In this document: piece by piece, positions 17,952-26,926 of the stretch
Position numbering within the stretch: the stretch's first letter is position 1
How the letters are laid out: the number at the start of each line of letters is the position of its first letter
Source of the DNA: AP-15 sp963698995
Lineage (GTDB): Bacteria; Pseudomonadota; Alphaproteobacteria; ATCC43930; CGMCC-115725
Assembly: GCA_963698995.1 (NCBI GenBank)
Contig: CAVOTD010000070.1
Location: 31,782-95,781 of the forward strand
Reading direction: 5' to 3'
Length of the DNA: 64,000 nucleotides
The notes under the pieces: generated by a model
What the model saw: the letters and a program-made list of their open reading frames with translations, nothing else
What the model was told of the DNA's origin: nothing
The model's database searches: none
Made by a program: the position numbers and the translations under genes

Positions 17952-20548
17952 GCGGCCAACGCGCCGTTCAGGGTGAGATGTTGGCTATCGTCCGGGATGA
18001 AGAAATAGCCACCGGGACCGGGGTCATAGCGATGGTCCGCGCAGGATTTCAGTGGAATTCCGCGGACGGAAGGCAGCTGGAGACCGAAGCGAACGTCGCG
18101 GATGGTCGATGCAAAACTGCCAGCTTCCGGCTGTGCGCTCGATGTCACCAGCGCCTGCGCCAGAAACTGGACCGGCGCGATCGCGGAGACCGGGGAAAAG
18201 CTCAAGCTCTGGACTGCCTCGACCCCCGGCACCGCCAAGCACACCGCATAAACCTGGCTGTCGTAGAATACCTGACCAATGGCGACAACATTGGCGCCGA
18301 ACAGTCCCAGATCCGGATCGAGCAGCGCATCGTGCAAGGCGGCCCTGATCTTCACATCGTCGTATCTGGCGTCGCGCAGATAGGTCAGCGTCAAAGTCGC
18401 CTGCTGCTGATACGCCTGAGTGATGATAACGGGGCGATTTGGATCGGCCGCCCCGGTTATTGCCGCGCGGGCCGCCGTCACCGCGCCGCTGTCATCGCCG
18501 ACCCAAATATTGACAGCCGGCCGTTGCGCAGCGGCATCGAAGGAAAATATCGCTTTGGCTCGCCTTACCCCAGGGGCGGCGGCGGCGATGACCTCGTAAT
18601 CGTCGAGTGAGACTGCACGATTGAAGGTCAGCACCGAGCGCGGCGCCAGTTGGCGCACCTTGTCGGGTGCATCGGCGTCGGCGCCGCCGCTCGGCGCCAC
18701 CGGATTGCGGATCGATTTCAGCCCTGGCTGAGGCTGCAGGACGACAGTAAGTGTGCCGGGCGCCGGCGATTCGGCGCCGGCGCCATAACGGTAGCTGGCG
18801 ACGATGTTGTTGACCCCGGTCGGCAGACGGCTGGCGAAAACGACATGCGTCTTGCCTTGCTCGTCTTCGCGCGTCATGAACGCCTCGACGCCTTCGAGCA
18901 GCCCGTAGAAGCTCGTCACCTCGCGCCACTGGATGCCGTTGACCCAGACTTTGACGGTGCTGCTGTAGTCGTCGCCCGAGGCTGACGCGGTGTCTTGCAG
19001 GTAGGTTACCGGCGCGTTTTGCAGCGTGAAATCTTGGCCGAGGATTGCCGCATTGCCGCTGCCCAGCACCTCGTTTGCCACAGTCTTCCCGCGGGTTACC
19101 GGCAGCAGATTGAATAGCATCCTGAGCGGCGGTGTCAGTGTCGGTGCTGCCGCGGGAAGATCGACCCGGCTGGCGCTCTCGACGGTCGCGGGCGATCCAT
19201 CGCCATTGACGTCCTCGACCAAAGCCGCCGTGCCGGGAGCAACCGGAAAGGATTGACCGGGCGGCGGTTGCAATGTCGCCGGGGAGGTCGCACCGGCGCC
19301 CCCGATCGTTGTGGCCGGCACGTCGATCAATGTGCCGACGTCCCTCCAGCCGTAGCGCACGACCGACGTCGCCGCACTGCCGACGACGGTACCCGGCAGA
19401 GTGAAAGTCAGATAGGTGTGCGGTATCGGGATCGCGGGTATTTCGGTCGGTGGCGATGCAACCGGCGGCTGCGTAGGATCGCCTGGGTTGTTGGCATAAT
19501 AAACCAGCTCCTGGTAGCCGGTGACACTGGCAGCGAACGGCGAATTGCCGCCCTGCGGCCGAGGATCGTCGATCACGATCGGGTCGCCCGCCGCGACCTG
19601 GCGGAAGATCGAGGCGAGATGGACAAAGCCGGTATTGGCTTGCGGGCCGGAGCCGATGACCCCGGAAGGGGGCACCGGATATTGATAGAGTGCGGCCGTC
19701 CCGGTGCTTTTCAGCAGGCGGTACCCCGCCGCGGTTGCCGCGAAAACGCTGTCGCCACCGCGCGCGGTGATCGCGAAGGTGACAGCCGTGTTCTTGGCAC
19801 CCGAGGGGTCCGGCCGTGCCGCAACCCCTTGCACCGCGCCGATCGCGTAGTTGCCGTCGGTTCCGGACCAGCCTTTTTCCAAAAGCAGCACCTGATCGCC
19901 CGCCTTCAACCCGCCCGCCGTGCCGGCGAGCAATACAGTCCCGCTTGCGCCCGCGCCCGCACCCCCCGGCGCAGGAGTGACGAGTGGCAACGACAGTGGC
20001 GGCGGGATCGCCGTCATTGTGTCCGGCGAGCCGATCCGCGTTGCCGCGGATAATTCGAATATTTGCGGCTGCTTCCCCGGTCCCGGCTTGCTCTGGATCT
20101 GGAGGCCTTGCGGGAGGGTCGATGGTTTGGCGGAATTGACGAGAGCCGCCAGCACCCCGGTTGCGCCGATCGCCGGGCGCGGGCGGTATCCCAAAAGGCG
20201 GATCAGGCGATTGACGCTCTCGGGCAGTTCAGCCGTCCGCAGATACGCCTCGGTAGCAATGCGCTCGTTGTAGAAAGTGAGGATATCGGCGAGATATGCC
20301 CACCATTCCATCATCTGCAGCGCCAGATCGCCGGCCGCCGTTGGCCGCCAGATCTGTTCGATGCGGCCATCGATGCGCTGTGTCAGCTCGTGTTCACCGT
20401 CGAGAGCCTGCAGCAGCGCGTGTCGAAAACCCGTATAATCGCCCGAGCGATAGGCAATGACGCTGCGCCCCGGCGGATTGAAGACGACGCTCGGGCTCAA
20501 AATAGCTCCGCAGGGGCAAATCGGCGCCGTGTTGCCGCCGTTGCTCAT
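17948..20548 (-). CDS. Putative baseplate assembly protein, second copy (gpJ-like, Afp11/12-like)
   Basis: An 866-residue baseplate protein. It starts with a short Cys-containing stretch (PICPCGAILSPSVVFN) and the family sequence IAYRSGDYTGFRHALLQALDG, followed by LQMMEWWAYLADILTFYNER. The C-terminal third has the gpJ-like core: VRQLAPRSVLTFNRAVSLDDYEVIAAAAPGVRRAK and AVNIWVGDD. The protein is larger than P2 gpJ because beta-rich inserts fill the middle. It belongs to the same broad family as the gene at 20545-23040, with which it overlaps by 4 bases. eCIS and T4-like baseplates use two such wedge proteins. It overlaps the next gene by 4 bases too, so three genes in a row are translationally coupled. 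Confidence 0.85.
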   Translation of the reverse strand: MSNGGNTAPICPCGAILSPSVVFNPPGRSVIAYRSGDYTGFRHALLQALDGEHELTQRIDGRIEQIWRPTAAGDLALQMMEWWAYLADILTFYNERIATEAYLRTAELPESVNRLIRLLGYRPRPAIGATGVLAALVNSAKPSTLPQGLQIQSKPGPGKQPQIFELSAATRIGSPDTMTAIPPPLSLPLVTPAPGGAGAGASGTVLLAGTAGGLKAGDQVLLLEKGWSGTDGNYAIGAVQGVAARPDPSGAKNTAVTFAITARGGDSVFAATAAGYRLLKSTGTAALYQYPVPPSGVIGSGPQANTGFVHLASIFRQVAAGDPIVIDDPRPQGGNSPFAASVTGYQELVYYANNPGDPTQPPVASPPTEIPAIPIPHTYLTFTLPGTVVGSAATSVVRYGWRDVGTLIDVPATTIGGAGATSPATLQPPPGQSFPVAPGTAALVEDVNGDGSPATVESASRVDLPAAAPTLTPPLRMLFNLLPVTRGKTVANEVLGSGNAAILGQDFTLQNAPVTYLQDTASASGDDYSSTVKVWVNGIQWREVTSFYGLLEGVEAFMTREDEQGKTHVVFASRLPTGVNNIVASYRYGAGAESPAPGTLTVVLQPQPGLKSIRNPVAPSGGADADAPDKVRQLAPRSVLTFNRAVSLDDYEVIAAAAPGVRRAKAIFSFDAAAQRPAVNIWVGDDSGAVTAARAAITGAADPNRPVIITQAYQQQATLTLTYLRDARYDDVKIRAALHDALLDPDLGLFGANVVAIGQVFYDSQVYAVCLAVPGVEAVQSLSFSPVSAIAPVQFLAQALVTSSAQPEAGSFASTIRDVRFGLQLPSVRGIPLKSCADHRYDPGPGGYFFIPDDSQHLTLNGALAA

Positions 20549-23040
20549 TTCCCACCCATTACGTTGACGCTGATGGCGCCGCGTTCGGGCGTGCTTAAAT
20601 CATTGTCGCAGCGAATGATCTGATCGGCGCCGACATTGACTACATCGGGCATCTCCACCAATCCAATGGTGCGGCCGCGCACTCGCAATTTGACGCACAA
20701 CACGCCGGCAACTCCCGGAGCGTGCTGAATTGCGGCCTCGAGCGCGCTGCGCTGCAATGGCTGACCAAAGGTGAAGTTATCGGCGCGGAAGAAGCCGCCG
20801 GGCTGAGCGGCGTCAAGCGCCGCTTTGACCCCTGCCGCGACATCCCCCTGGAAGGCGCCGGCCTCGGCGCAGAGGTCGATCGCCAGATCGATTGACACAA
20901 ACCTTGGATCCGGCACGTAGGATTCGTATCCGGCCAGGCGATAGCGATCGAGCAGGTCGATCAGCTCGGTGCACTGAGCAACCGGGATCTGCTCGCTGCC
21001 GCGCGGATCGGGCGTCGTGAAGACCGTGAGCCAGCTTCCGGTCCAACGAAAGACAGTGCCGGCCCGTTGCACCCAAGGCAGGGTTTGCGCCGCGGCTTCG
21101 TAATCGGCAGGGATCACCGCGCGAAACTGCTGGGCGCGAAAAGCTTCCGGCGCAAACTGCCGCACGGCATCGAGCGGCTCCGGATCCGCACCGCCGGAAG
21201 CCGGCAACGGATTGGTCACCGCTACCGCGCCGCTTGTTGCCACCGCGGCGGGATCGAGGCGGGTGATCGCGCCGCTTGCTACATTGCCCTCCGCACCGAT
21301 GCCCGTGCGGTAGGACAGAGTGAACTGAGCACCGTCGTCCGGCGTCTCGCCAAAACCATTGCAGCCGAAGCGGATCGTGTCGCCGGCATCGCCGTCATAC
21401 TCGTACTGTGTCGAGCCGTCGGCATTGCGTTGGATCGGCCGAAAGCGGGCCGCGTCGAGGGTGTAGGCGGTATCGAATTCCTCGGCGTCAAGGATCTCGC
21501 GAAACCAGCTCCATATGACGGGCCGGGTGGAGGGAGGTTTCTCCACAAGGAGGATTTCGGGAACCGGCAGCACCGTCCCGTCGGGTGCGCTCTGCGGCAG
21601 CCAGGCGAGAGGCGCATTGGCTAATGTATAGAGCTGCAGCGGCGAGATCGCGCCCGGCGTGCCGGCGGCGAGCGTCGCGCGCGGGCCGGTGCGCACGATC
21701 GTCGGTGGTGTGGTCAGGGTGCCGGTCGAGACGATAAAAGGTTCATTCGAGATGGTCCTACCTTGCGTCGCCGGAACGATATTCCCTGCGACCGTGGTGC
21801 GCGTCAGGTCGCGGTCGGCAAGAAGCGCATCTTCGGCGCGCCAGGCGATCCTGGTCACGGCGGTCGGCGCCATTGGCGCCGGCGGTGAAATCGGGCACGT
21901 AAAGTAAGGCGGTTGGGCGGCGGCGGGATCGACCGGCCGCGTGAACAGCTGGTCGCACTCTTCGGTGGCCCAGCCTCCGCCGGCGTCGCCCACCCCGAGC
22001 AATTGTACGATCTGCCGCATCGGCAAGTCTGCCGTGGTCTCGGCCTTTGTTTCGATCAGCAGATTCTGGCCGGGTCGGAACTCATAGCCGTGTCCCAGAA
22101 CATACATTTGCGTCGCCCCGGCCTTGAGACAACGCTCGGTATCGTCAAACCAGTAAGGATAAATCCGTTCGGAATTCCACAACGCGTTGGCGGGAGAGGA
22201 CGAGTCGCGCGGCGTGCCAGTCATTGGGTCGACCGGGCGGCTCGCAAGGCCTGTCCCGGTTTCGAAGGGGATCGGGGTAGCGTCGGGGCCTTGCGCGCTG
22301 ACGGCAATGCCGTGCTTGATTTCGGTGATACCCGGCGTGACGTCGAATTGCAGCATCACGGTCGCCGAGACGTTCGGCCCGGGCTCGTAATCGACGAGAC
22401 GCGCATGCCGCACCACCGAACGCCGCTGTGTCGCCGTTGCCAGCGCCGCCTCGGCCGCAATGCGGTCTTGGGTATAGCTGAGATCGTCCGCGACGGCACT
22501 CAGCGCCTCCATGAACATCACGCCGAAATCGGCCTCGGAACGCTCCTGCCATTGCGGATAGCGCAATGCCGAGAAATCGAGCAGCGCTTGGCGGAAGCTC
22601 AGAAAATCTTTGGCAAGATAGTCGATCGGCGGCACGTCTGCGGTAATCGGCGGACAGGGCGGCGGCGATATCTTGCAATCGAGATCCGACGGGCAAAGCG
22701 CCTTGAACGAGAACGGCGCCTGGTCGAAGAACGGATCGAGGACCGGGCTGCGGACGGTCAGCGTATAAGTCGAGAAATCGCCCGGTGCGGCGACGCGTAG
22801 CCGCAGGATCAGATGCCCCTCGTCAAACCCCCAATCGGCGGCGGAGATCGGCTGCACGGCGACCGTGGGAATCGTCTCGCCGCCCGCGATCGTCGGCGGC
22901 GACGACAGTGACCCGACCGGCACGCCGTTGAGGAAATGAACGATCAGCCGGGTCTGCGTCGAATTGGCAATCTCGACAAAATCAATGCCGTTGAACGATG
23001 TCGATGCCAGGATGGCGGCGCGGCGGTCCTTCGCGTCCAT
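20545..23040 (-). CDS. Putative baseplate assembly protein, first copy (gpJ-like, Afp11/12-like)
   Basis: An 831-residue baseplate wedge protein. It opens MDAKDRRAAILASTSFNGIDFVEI. A middle block DVPPIDYLAKDFLSFRQALLDFSALRYPQWQERSEADFGVMFMEALSAVADDLSYTQDR matches the eCIS baseplate family (first part quoted across several adjoining motifs). The C-terminal part carries AVRQFAPEAFRAQQFRAVI then PADYEAAAQTLPWVQRA and an end region with PGVAGVLCVKL. It follows the gp25 gene by one base and overlaps the second baseplate gene by 4 bases. Known relatives form the hexagonal wedge ring around the spike hub. Confidence 0.85.
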   Translation of the reverse strand: MDAKDRRAAILASTSFNGIDFVEIANSTQTRLIVHFLNGVPVGSLSSPPTIAGGETIPTVAVQPISAADWGFDEGHLILRLRVAAPGDFSTYTLTVRSPVLDPFFDQAPFSFKALCPSDLDCKISPPPCPPITADVPPIDYLAKDFLSFRQALLDFSALRYPQWQERSEADFGVMFMEALSAVADDLSYTQDRIAAEAALATATQRRSVVRHARLVDYEPGPNVSATVMLQFDVTPGITEIKHGIAVSAQGPDATPIPFETGTGLASRPVDPMTGTPRDSSSPANALWNSERIYPYWFDDTERCLKAGATQMYVLGHGYEFRPGQNLLIETKAETTADLPMRQIVQLLGVGDAGGGWATEECDQLFTRPVDPAAAQPPYFTCPISPPAPMAPTAVTRIAWRAEDALLADRDLTRTTVAGNIVPATQGRTISNEPFIVSTGTLTTPPTIVRTGPRATLAAGTPGAISPLQLYTLANAPLAWLPQSAPDGTVLPVPEILLVEKPPSTRPVIWSWFREILDAEEFDTAYTLDAARFRPIQRNADGSTQYEYDGDAGDTIRFGCNGFGETPDDGAQFTLSYRTGIGAEGNVASGAITRLDPAAVATSGAVAVTNPLPASGGADPEPLDAVRQFAPEAFRAQQFRAVIPADYEAAAQTLPWVQRAGTVFRWTGSWLTVFTTPDPRGSEQIPVAQCTELIDLLDRYRLAGYESYVPDPRFVSIDLAIDLCAEAGAFQGDVAAGVKAALDAAQPGGFFRADNFTFGQPLQRSALEAAIQHAPGVAGVLCVKLRVRGRTIGLVEMPDVVNVGADQIIRCDNDLSTPERGAISVNVMGGK

Positions 23041-23041
23041 T

Positions 23042-23419
23042 TCAGGAGACCACGATCTCGGTCTGCTGCTGGGATTGGGTTTCGAGCAGCACGTATTGGA
23101 TCTGGACCAGTAGTTGCGACTGATCGCCGTCCGGACCGTCGGTCACCGTCACGCTGACCACTTGGATTTGGCCGGCGAGCCATCGGCTGAGGCTCTGCTG
23201 AATCATCAGCTGGGTGGTCGCTTGCAGCGCCTCGGAATTGGGCGCGAACAGCAATTGTCGCAGCCCGCAACCAAATTCCGGCAAGTCGGCCCGCTCGCCC
23301 GGGGTGGTCAACAGGATTTGGCGGATCATTTCGTCGACATGCCGGCCATACGGCGATTGCGCGGCCTGCCCCGAGGCCGGATCGATGCGGAACGGAAAGG
23401 CGTAATCGGTCCGCGCCAT
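23042..23419 (-). CDS. GPW/gp25-like baseplate wedge protein (Afp9-like)
   Basis: A 125-residue protein starting MARTDYAFPFRIDPASGQ. It has the gp25 signature HVDEMIRQILLTTPGERADLPEFGCGL (given across adjoining motifs) and LRQLLFAPNSEAL. In T4, P2 and eCIS particles gp25 joins the wedge to the sheath and is one of the most conserved parts. The frame is open upstream to 23623, but the ATG at 23419 gives the family length. It lies between the PAAR-like gene and the first large baseplate gene, the canonical position. Confidence 0.93.
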   Translation of the reverse strand: MARTDYAFPFRIDPASGQAAQSPYGRHVDEMIRQILLTTPGERADLPEFGCGLRQLLFAPNSEALQATTQLMIQQSLSRWLAGQIQVVSVTVTDGPDGDQSQLLVQIQYVLLETQSQQQTEIVVS

Positions 23420-23430
23420 CGCGACACTTT

Positions 23431-23760
23431 CTAGAGGCCGGAAACTTGCGGCTGGGTCAGGAGGATCAGCACTGCGCCTTGCACTGCCTGATCGGCCGCA
23501 ACGCAAAAGCCGACACTCGCCTCGGTCAACGTGAAATCGCCGAGCGCTTGGCTCTGCAGCGCCGGCTGCACCCACTGGACCTGGACACAGGGATGTGGCA
23601 CGAGGCCAAGGATGAACGGGCAACCGGCAATCACGAACGTATCCGATTGGCGCAACGCAAAGTCACCCGCCAGCTTGGTGCGCGTGTTCGTGGTAATCGC
23701 CTGCACCTGCCCGCCATGCGGGCACATCATGACGCTCGAACTATTGAGCAGGCCGGGCAT
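23431..23760 (-). CDS. PAAR-like spike-tip protein
   Basis: A 109-residue protein starting MPGLLNSSSVMMCPHGGQV. The Met-Cys-Pro-His-Gly-Gly core, a second Cys in VIAGCPF and a His in LVPHPCVQVQW are what PAAR-like tip proteins use to hold a metal at the point. It lies directly between the gpV-like spike gene and gp25, where Afp10-type tips are encoded. The length is normal for a bare tip with no toxin extension. The assignment to the PAAR-like group comes from motif and place; no structure can be shown here. Confidence 0.75.
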   Translation of the reverse strand: MPGLLNSSSVMMCPHGGQVQAITTNTRTKLAGDFALRQSDTFVIAGCPFILGLVPHPCVQVQWVQPALQSQALGDFTLTEASVGFCVAADQAVQGAVLILLTQPQVSGL

Positions 23761-23829
23761 TCGGTTCTCCCCGTGACCGTTTAAAATGCAGGTTAGAATG
23801 CGGGCTGGCCGCGTCCCAGCAGGTATGCG

Positions 23830-24339
23830 TTACAGCACCTCCAAAGCACCCTCGTTGACATTCACCTCGGTATCGTCAATGACGATCTTGTTGGCACCAC
23901 GCTCCAATGTGATCCCGTCCGAGGCGAGCGTGACGCTGTTCTGGTTCTGATCGGAGATCGTGATCGTTTCGCCGTCGTCGTCGAGCAGGATCTTGTGGCC
24001 CGATTTGGTGACGATCGCCTTGACCGTTGGAGTGGCGTCCGACGGCAACTCGCCGTCGCGCCAATAACAGCCGGTCCAGATCGGGTAAGAGACGTCGCCC
24101 GCCTCGAACTCGATCCACACCCCGGAGCCGACCTCGGGCAGAAAGGCCATGCCGAGATTGCTGCCGGCAAACGGCACACAAAGTTGGCACCAGCCAGTCG
24201 GTTGATCGGCCAGCACCGCGGGGACCTTGGCCTTGATCCTGAGCGTGCTGGTGTCGACCTCGGTGACGGTGCCGCGATACTTGCCGAAGAACCGGTTGCG
24301 GAGCCGATCCAGCACATCCATCAGAGCTTGCTCGTCCAT
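23830..24339 (-). CDS. Phage baseplate assembly protein V-like spike (gp5/VgrG OB-fold, Afp8-like)
   Basis: A 169-residue protein starting MDEQALMDVLDRLRNRFFGKYRG. The OB-fold stretch AFLPEVGSGVWIEFEAGD followed by PIWTGCYWRDGELP is the gpV/gp5 signature. The C-terminal part ISDQNQNSVTLASDGITLER and VNVNEGALEVL looks like the repeating beta-prism of a spike shaft. Here spike and hub are separate genes, unlike the fused VgrG. The ATG at 24339 replaces a longer open frame to 24483 that is not family-like. It is followed by the PAAR-like tip gene. Confidence 0.88.
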   Translation of the reverse strand: MDEQALMDVLDRLRNRFFGKYRGTVTEVDTSTLRIKAKVPAVLADQPTGWCQLCVPFAGSNLGMAFLPEVGSGVWIEFEAGDVSYPIWTGCYWRDGELPSDATPTVKAIVTKSGHKILLDDDGETITISDQNQNSVTLASDGITLERGANKIVIDDTEVNVNEGALEVL

Positions 24340-24356
24340 CGTCCGCCTCGCGATCG

Positions 24357-25577
24357 CTAGAGCGCGCCGACCAGTGCCGCGAGCCCGCCCGCGCCACCGG
24401 TTGACGCCGGGCCGACCGCATTGCGCACGAGCATGAATTTCATCACATGGGAGTCTTGACCAATTGCGTGCCGCACGCTCCACACCAGATAGCGGCCCGA
24501 ATGAAGTGCACCGAGCCCGGCAATCGCGACGATCATGCCGGCGCGCAAAACGACACCGAGCCGCTCAACGTCGGCCTCGCCCTCGCAACGCACAAACCAG
24601 GTCGATTCGCGCAGCAGCGAGCGCGCTCGCAGTGCGAGTTCCCCGCCATCATCGACCGGCGCCGCCAGCAGCACCGTCATCGGTTTTCCGGTAAAATCCG
24701 CCAGGCTGCGGTCGGCGAGCGGTGGCAGGCCGGTATCGGATGTATCGGCCGAGACGCCATCGGGATCGGCATCGGTAAACAGCGCCTGTCGGGCCACGAC
24801 CGCGGTTGGCCGCGTCGCGTCCCAATCGATATCAAGGCTGCTGACCGTCCAGTTCTGCGGATCATTCAAAGTCAGGGTGACGACGGGATCGCCGTCCAGC
24901 TTGGGCTTGGCGAAATAGCCGATGCGCGCGCCCGGCTTGTCGGCACAATAGACCCGGCAGAACTTGCCGTTGCGGCGCGCCAGGGTGCGCAGGAACTGAA
25001 TGTCCGATCCGCGCTGCATCAGGCTGTGGCCCGCTTCGGTATGCGACGGCGAGTCGTCGGCCGTATTCTCGTCGGCCGGCGTGATCCCGTAATCGCGATC
25101 GCCGAAGATCGCATTGGCGACGTCGGCGTCGGTCATGTCGATCCATTCTTTGACCTTCTCGGTCAGGTTCATCAGCCAGGACGCGTCCTGCCCCCAAACG
25201 GACAGCGTCGAATTGGTGATGCCGGTCTCGAGATGGACCTTGTGCGACAGCACATAGCCGTCAAAGATGCACTGCGCTCCCGATCCCTTCGCGGGACCGG
25301 CGCCAAAGGCTGAGGCGACTGCGGCCGCGGCGCCGCCGACGACGTCCGATGCGCCGGCGCCGCCCGGCGTTGCGACCACCGCGATGTTGGCAAGCGGTGC
25401 AAATTTTCCGTCGGAAACATAGACCAGATCGCCGTCGCTGGAACGGGCGATCGGCAGGGTAAGCTGCACCGCTCCCGGCTGATCGAGACTCTCCTCGACT
25501 TCCAGCGAAGAGATAACGGTATAGAGAGCCGCATCGGCTGGCTGTCCGTTGAGGACGATCTGGTAGGTGCCCGGCAT
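24357..25577 (-). CDS. Phage late control gene D-like hub protein
   Basis: A 406-residue hub protein starting MPGTYQIVLNGQPADAAL at the ATG at 25577. The family stretch SLMQRGSDIQFLRTLARR then NGKFCRVYCAD is the gpD/gp27 core, and ALRARSLLRESTWFVRCEGE lies near the end. It should form a trimeric ring joining the tube to the spike. It overlaps the upstream LysM-like gene by one base (TAATG). An Ala/Gly-rich insert near residues 75-105 (GGAGASDVVGGAAAAV) is unusual. The frame is open far upstream (to 26141), but that part is a shadow of other genes. Confidence 0.88.
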   Translation of the reverse strand: MPGTYQIVLNGQPADAALYTVISSLEVEESLDQPGAVQLTLPIARSSDGDLVYVSDGKFAPLANIAVVATPGGAGASDVVGGAAAAVASAFGAGPAKGSGAQCIFDGYVLSHKVHLETGITNSTLSVWGQDASWLMNLTEKVKEWIDMTDADVANAIFGDRDYGITPADENTADDSPSHTEAGHSLMQRGSDIQFLRTLARRNGKFCRVYCADKPGARIGYFAKPKLDGDPVVTLTLNDPQNWTVSSLDIDWDATRPTAVVARQALFTDADPDGVSADTSDTGLPPLADRSLADFTGKPMTVLLAAPVDDGGELALRARSLLRESTWFVRCEGEADVERLGVVLRAGMIVAIAGLGALHSGRYLVWSVRHAIGQDSHVMKFMLVRNAVGPASTGGAGGLAALVGAL

Positions 25578-25861
25578 TAGCCTCTCACTGGAGCGTCGAG
25601 CGGAATGCCGACCAGATCGCGATTGGCCAGCGCATCGGGCACGACCGCATTGTTGGCGTCGCACAACCGCCAGAACGCCGTGGCGTCGGCAAGAAAGCGG
25701 TTGGCGATCAGGTCCAGGCGCTGACCGGTGGCGCGCCGGAAAAACCCCAGCACCACCGGAGGCCCGGGAAGCGGCAGCCGCGTCACTTGAACGACGCTGC
25801 CGTCCGCGCGGCTCTTCTGATAGCGCGTCAAGGCGGCATAGCGGCTGCCGGGAAAGAACAC
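25577..25861 (-). CDS. Short LysM-like (tail protein X-like) eCIS protein
   Basis: A 94-residue protein. The second half, FFRRATGQRLDLIANRFL then ADATAFWRLCDANNAVVP and LVGIPLDAPV, has the pattern of LysM or phage tail protein X domains (hydrophobic pairs around DLIANRFL and a final IP). In Afp-like systems a LysM is often attached to or encoded next to the tube-adaptor protein; here it stands alone after that gene. It could help the hub contact peptidoglycan or simply act as a structural joint. Its stop overlaps the start of the hub gene. Confidence 0.75.
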   Translation of the reverse strand: MFFPGSRYAALTRYQKSRADGSVVQVTRLPLPGPPVVLGFFRRATGQRLDLIANRFLADATAFWRLCDANNAVVPDALANRDLVGIPLDAPVRG

Positions 25862-25870
25862 GGCGTCCTC

Positions 25871-26605
25871 CTAAAACGGTGTCGGCAGCATGCCGATGAT
25901 CGAGGCGGCGGCGTCGCCGAGATTGAGCGCCGCCTGGGCCTGGCGCAGCCCTTGTGTGTAGACATAGGCGATATTCGCCAAGATCTTCATCGGCCCCTCG
26001 ATCGTCACGAGTTCGTCGGGCGTCAGCACGCGCAAGGTCAATTGCGCCTCGGCATGAATCGGATGAAGCCCCGCATCGTAGAGCCGCTCGGTGACGTTCA
26101 GCTGGGTGACGCGCACCGGGACGATGCGCTGCACGCCCCACACGAACAGCACGACTGGGACCTGCAAACGCGGCACCGACGAATCGCTGGGTTTCGCTCC
26201 TGACACGCTGACGTTGAGCCCACTGGCCGACACCGACGCGGACACCGTCCCGAGCAACCCGGCTCCGGTCGATTGCAGCGGGTATTGCAGCATCTCGAGC
26301 GCCGCCAGACGGGTGTAAAGGCCGAAATTCGTCGCGAGACCGGCCGCAACTGGGTTCTTGTCGGCGTCGGCGATCTCGTCATTGGCGTCCATGATCAGGG
26401 TAAAGCCGAAGCTCTCGCCGGGCAGCCCTTTGACCGCCAACGGATCGCCGCCGCCCTTTTGATCCGGTGACGGCGCTGCCGCCGAGGCGGTCCAATTATG
26501 AGTGATGGTCTCGGGGTTGATTTGAAACACCGTGACATTGGGCACTGCGCCGATAAAGGTCGGCATGAACGAGACCAGCGCACCCTTCAAAAAGCCGGCA
26601 GCCAT
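25871..26605 (-). CDS. CIS tube-adaptor protein (Afp7-like N-terminal domain)
   Basis: A 244-residue protein starting MAAGFLKGALVSFMPTFIG. The block VTVFQINPETITHNW is the contractile-injection-system tube protein signature. It is followed by GESFGFTLIMDANDEIADAD, RLAALEMLQYPL and VPVVLFVWGVQRIVPVRV. In Afp the equivalent connects the inner tube to the spike hub. Many relatives carry a C-terminal LysM; in this locus the LysM-like part is the next gene. The ATG at 26605 is the only sensible start. Confidence 0.88.
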   Translation of the reverse strand: MAAGFLKGALVSFMPTFIGAVPNVTVFQINPETITHNWTASAAAPSPDQKGGGDPLAVKGLPGESFGFTLIMDANDEIADADKNPVAAGLATNFGLYTRLAALEMLQYPLQSTGAGLLGTVSASVSASGLNVSVSGAKPSDSSVPRLQVPVVLFVWGVQRIVPVRVTQLNVTERLYDAGLHPIHAEAQLTLRVLTPDELVTIEGPMKILANIAYVYTQGLRQAQAALNLGDAAASIIGMLPTPF

Positions 26606-26674
26606 CGCTTCAGTGACCCCGCCCGGTTAATTGCCCGTGGAACAGCAGGTGCCTCCTCCCGCCGATGACGGCTG

Positions 26675-26912
26675 CTAAATTGCGCGGCGCAATTGGCGCA
26701 ACGTCTGATCGACGATCCGACGCGCCAGATCCGACAAATCGCCGCGCTGTCCGGTCAAGGCGCGCACCTCGAGTTGCGGTATGTCGCCTGCTTCCGGGAT
26801 CGCCTCCGGCTTCCGCCAGCTGAGCGGCAATGCGCAATGCAAGGTCACGGCCCTGAGCCTCCGAAAGCTCGGGGGCGCGAACAATCAGGCGATCGATGCG
26901 CAAGCCCGTCAT
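26675..26912 (-). pseudogene. Small conserved eCIS protein, frameshifted
   Basis: The frame from 26912 begins MTGLRIDRLIVRAPELSEA and continues to LAEAGGDP. The sequence then turns into Arg-rich nonsense. A second frame, ending at 26675, continues sensibly with EAGDIPQLEVRALTGQRGD and LARRIVDQTLRQLRRAI. One extra base near 26795-26800 explains the split. Rejoined, the product is about 78 residues with two predicted helices. I have seen proteins of this type between the proline-rich IEVR-type protein and the tube adaptor in related loci, but have no function for them. It is the only disrupted gene in the eCIS operon. Confidence 0.6.
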
Positions 26913-26926
26913 CCCGTATTCTCCAC

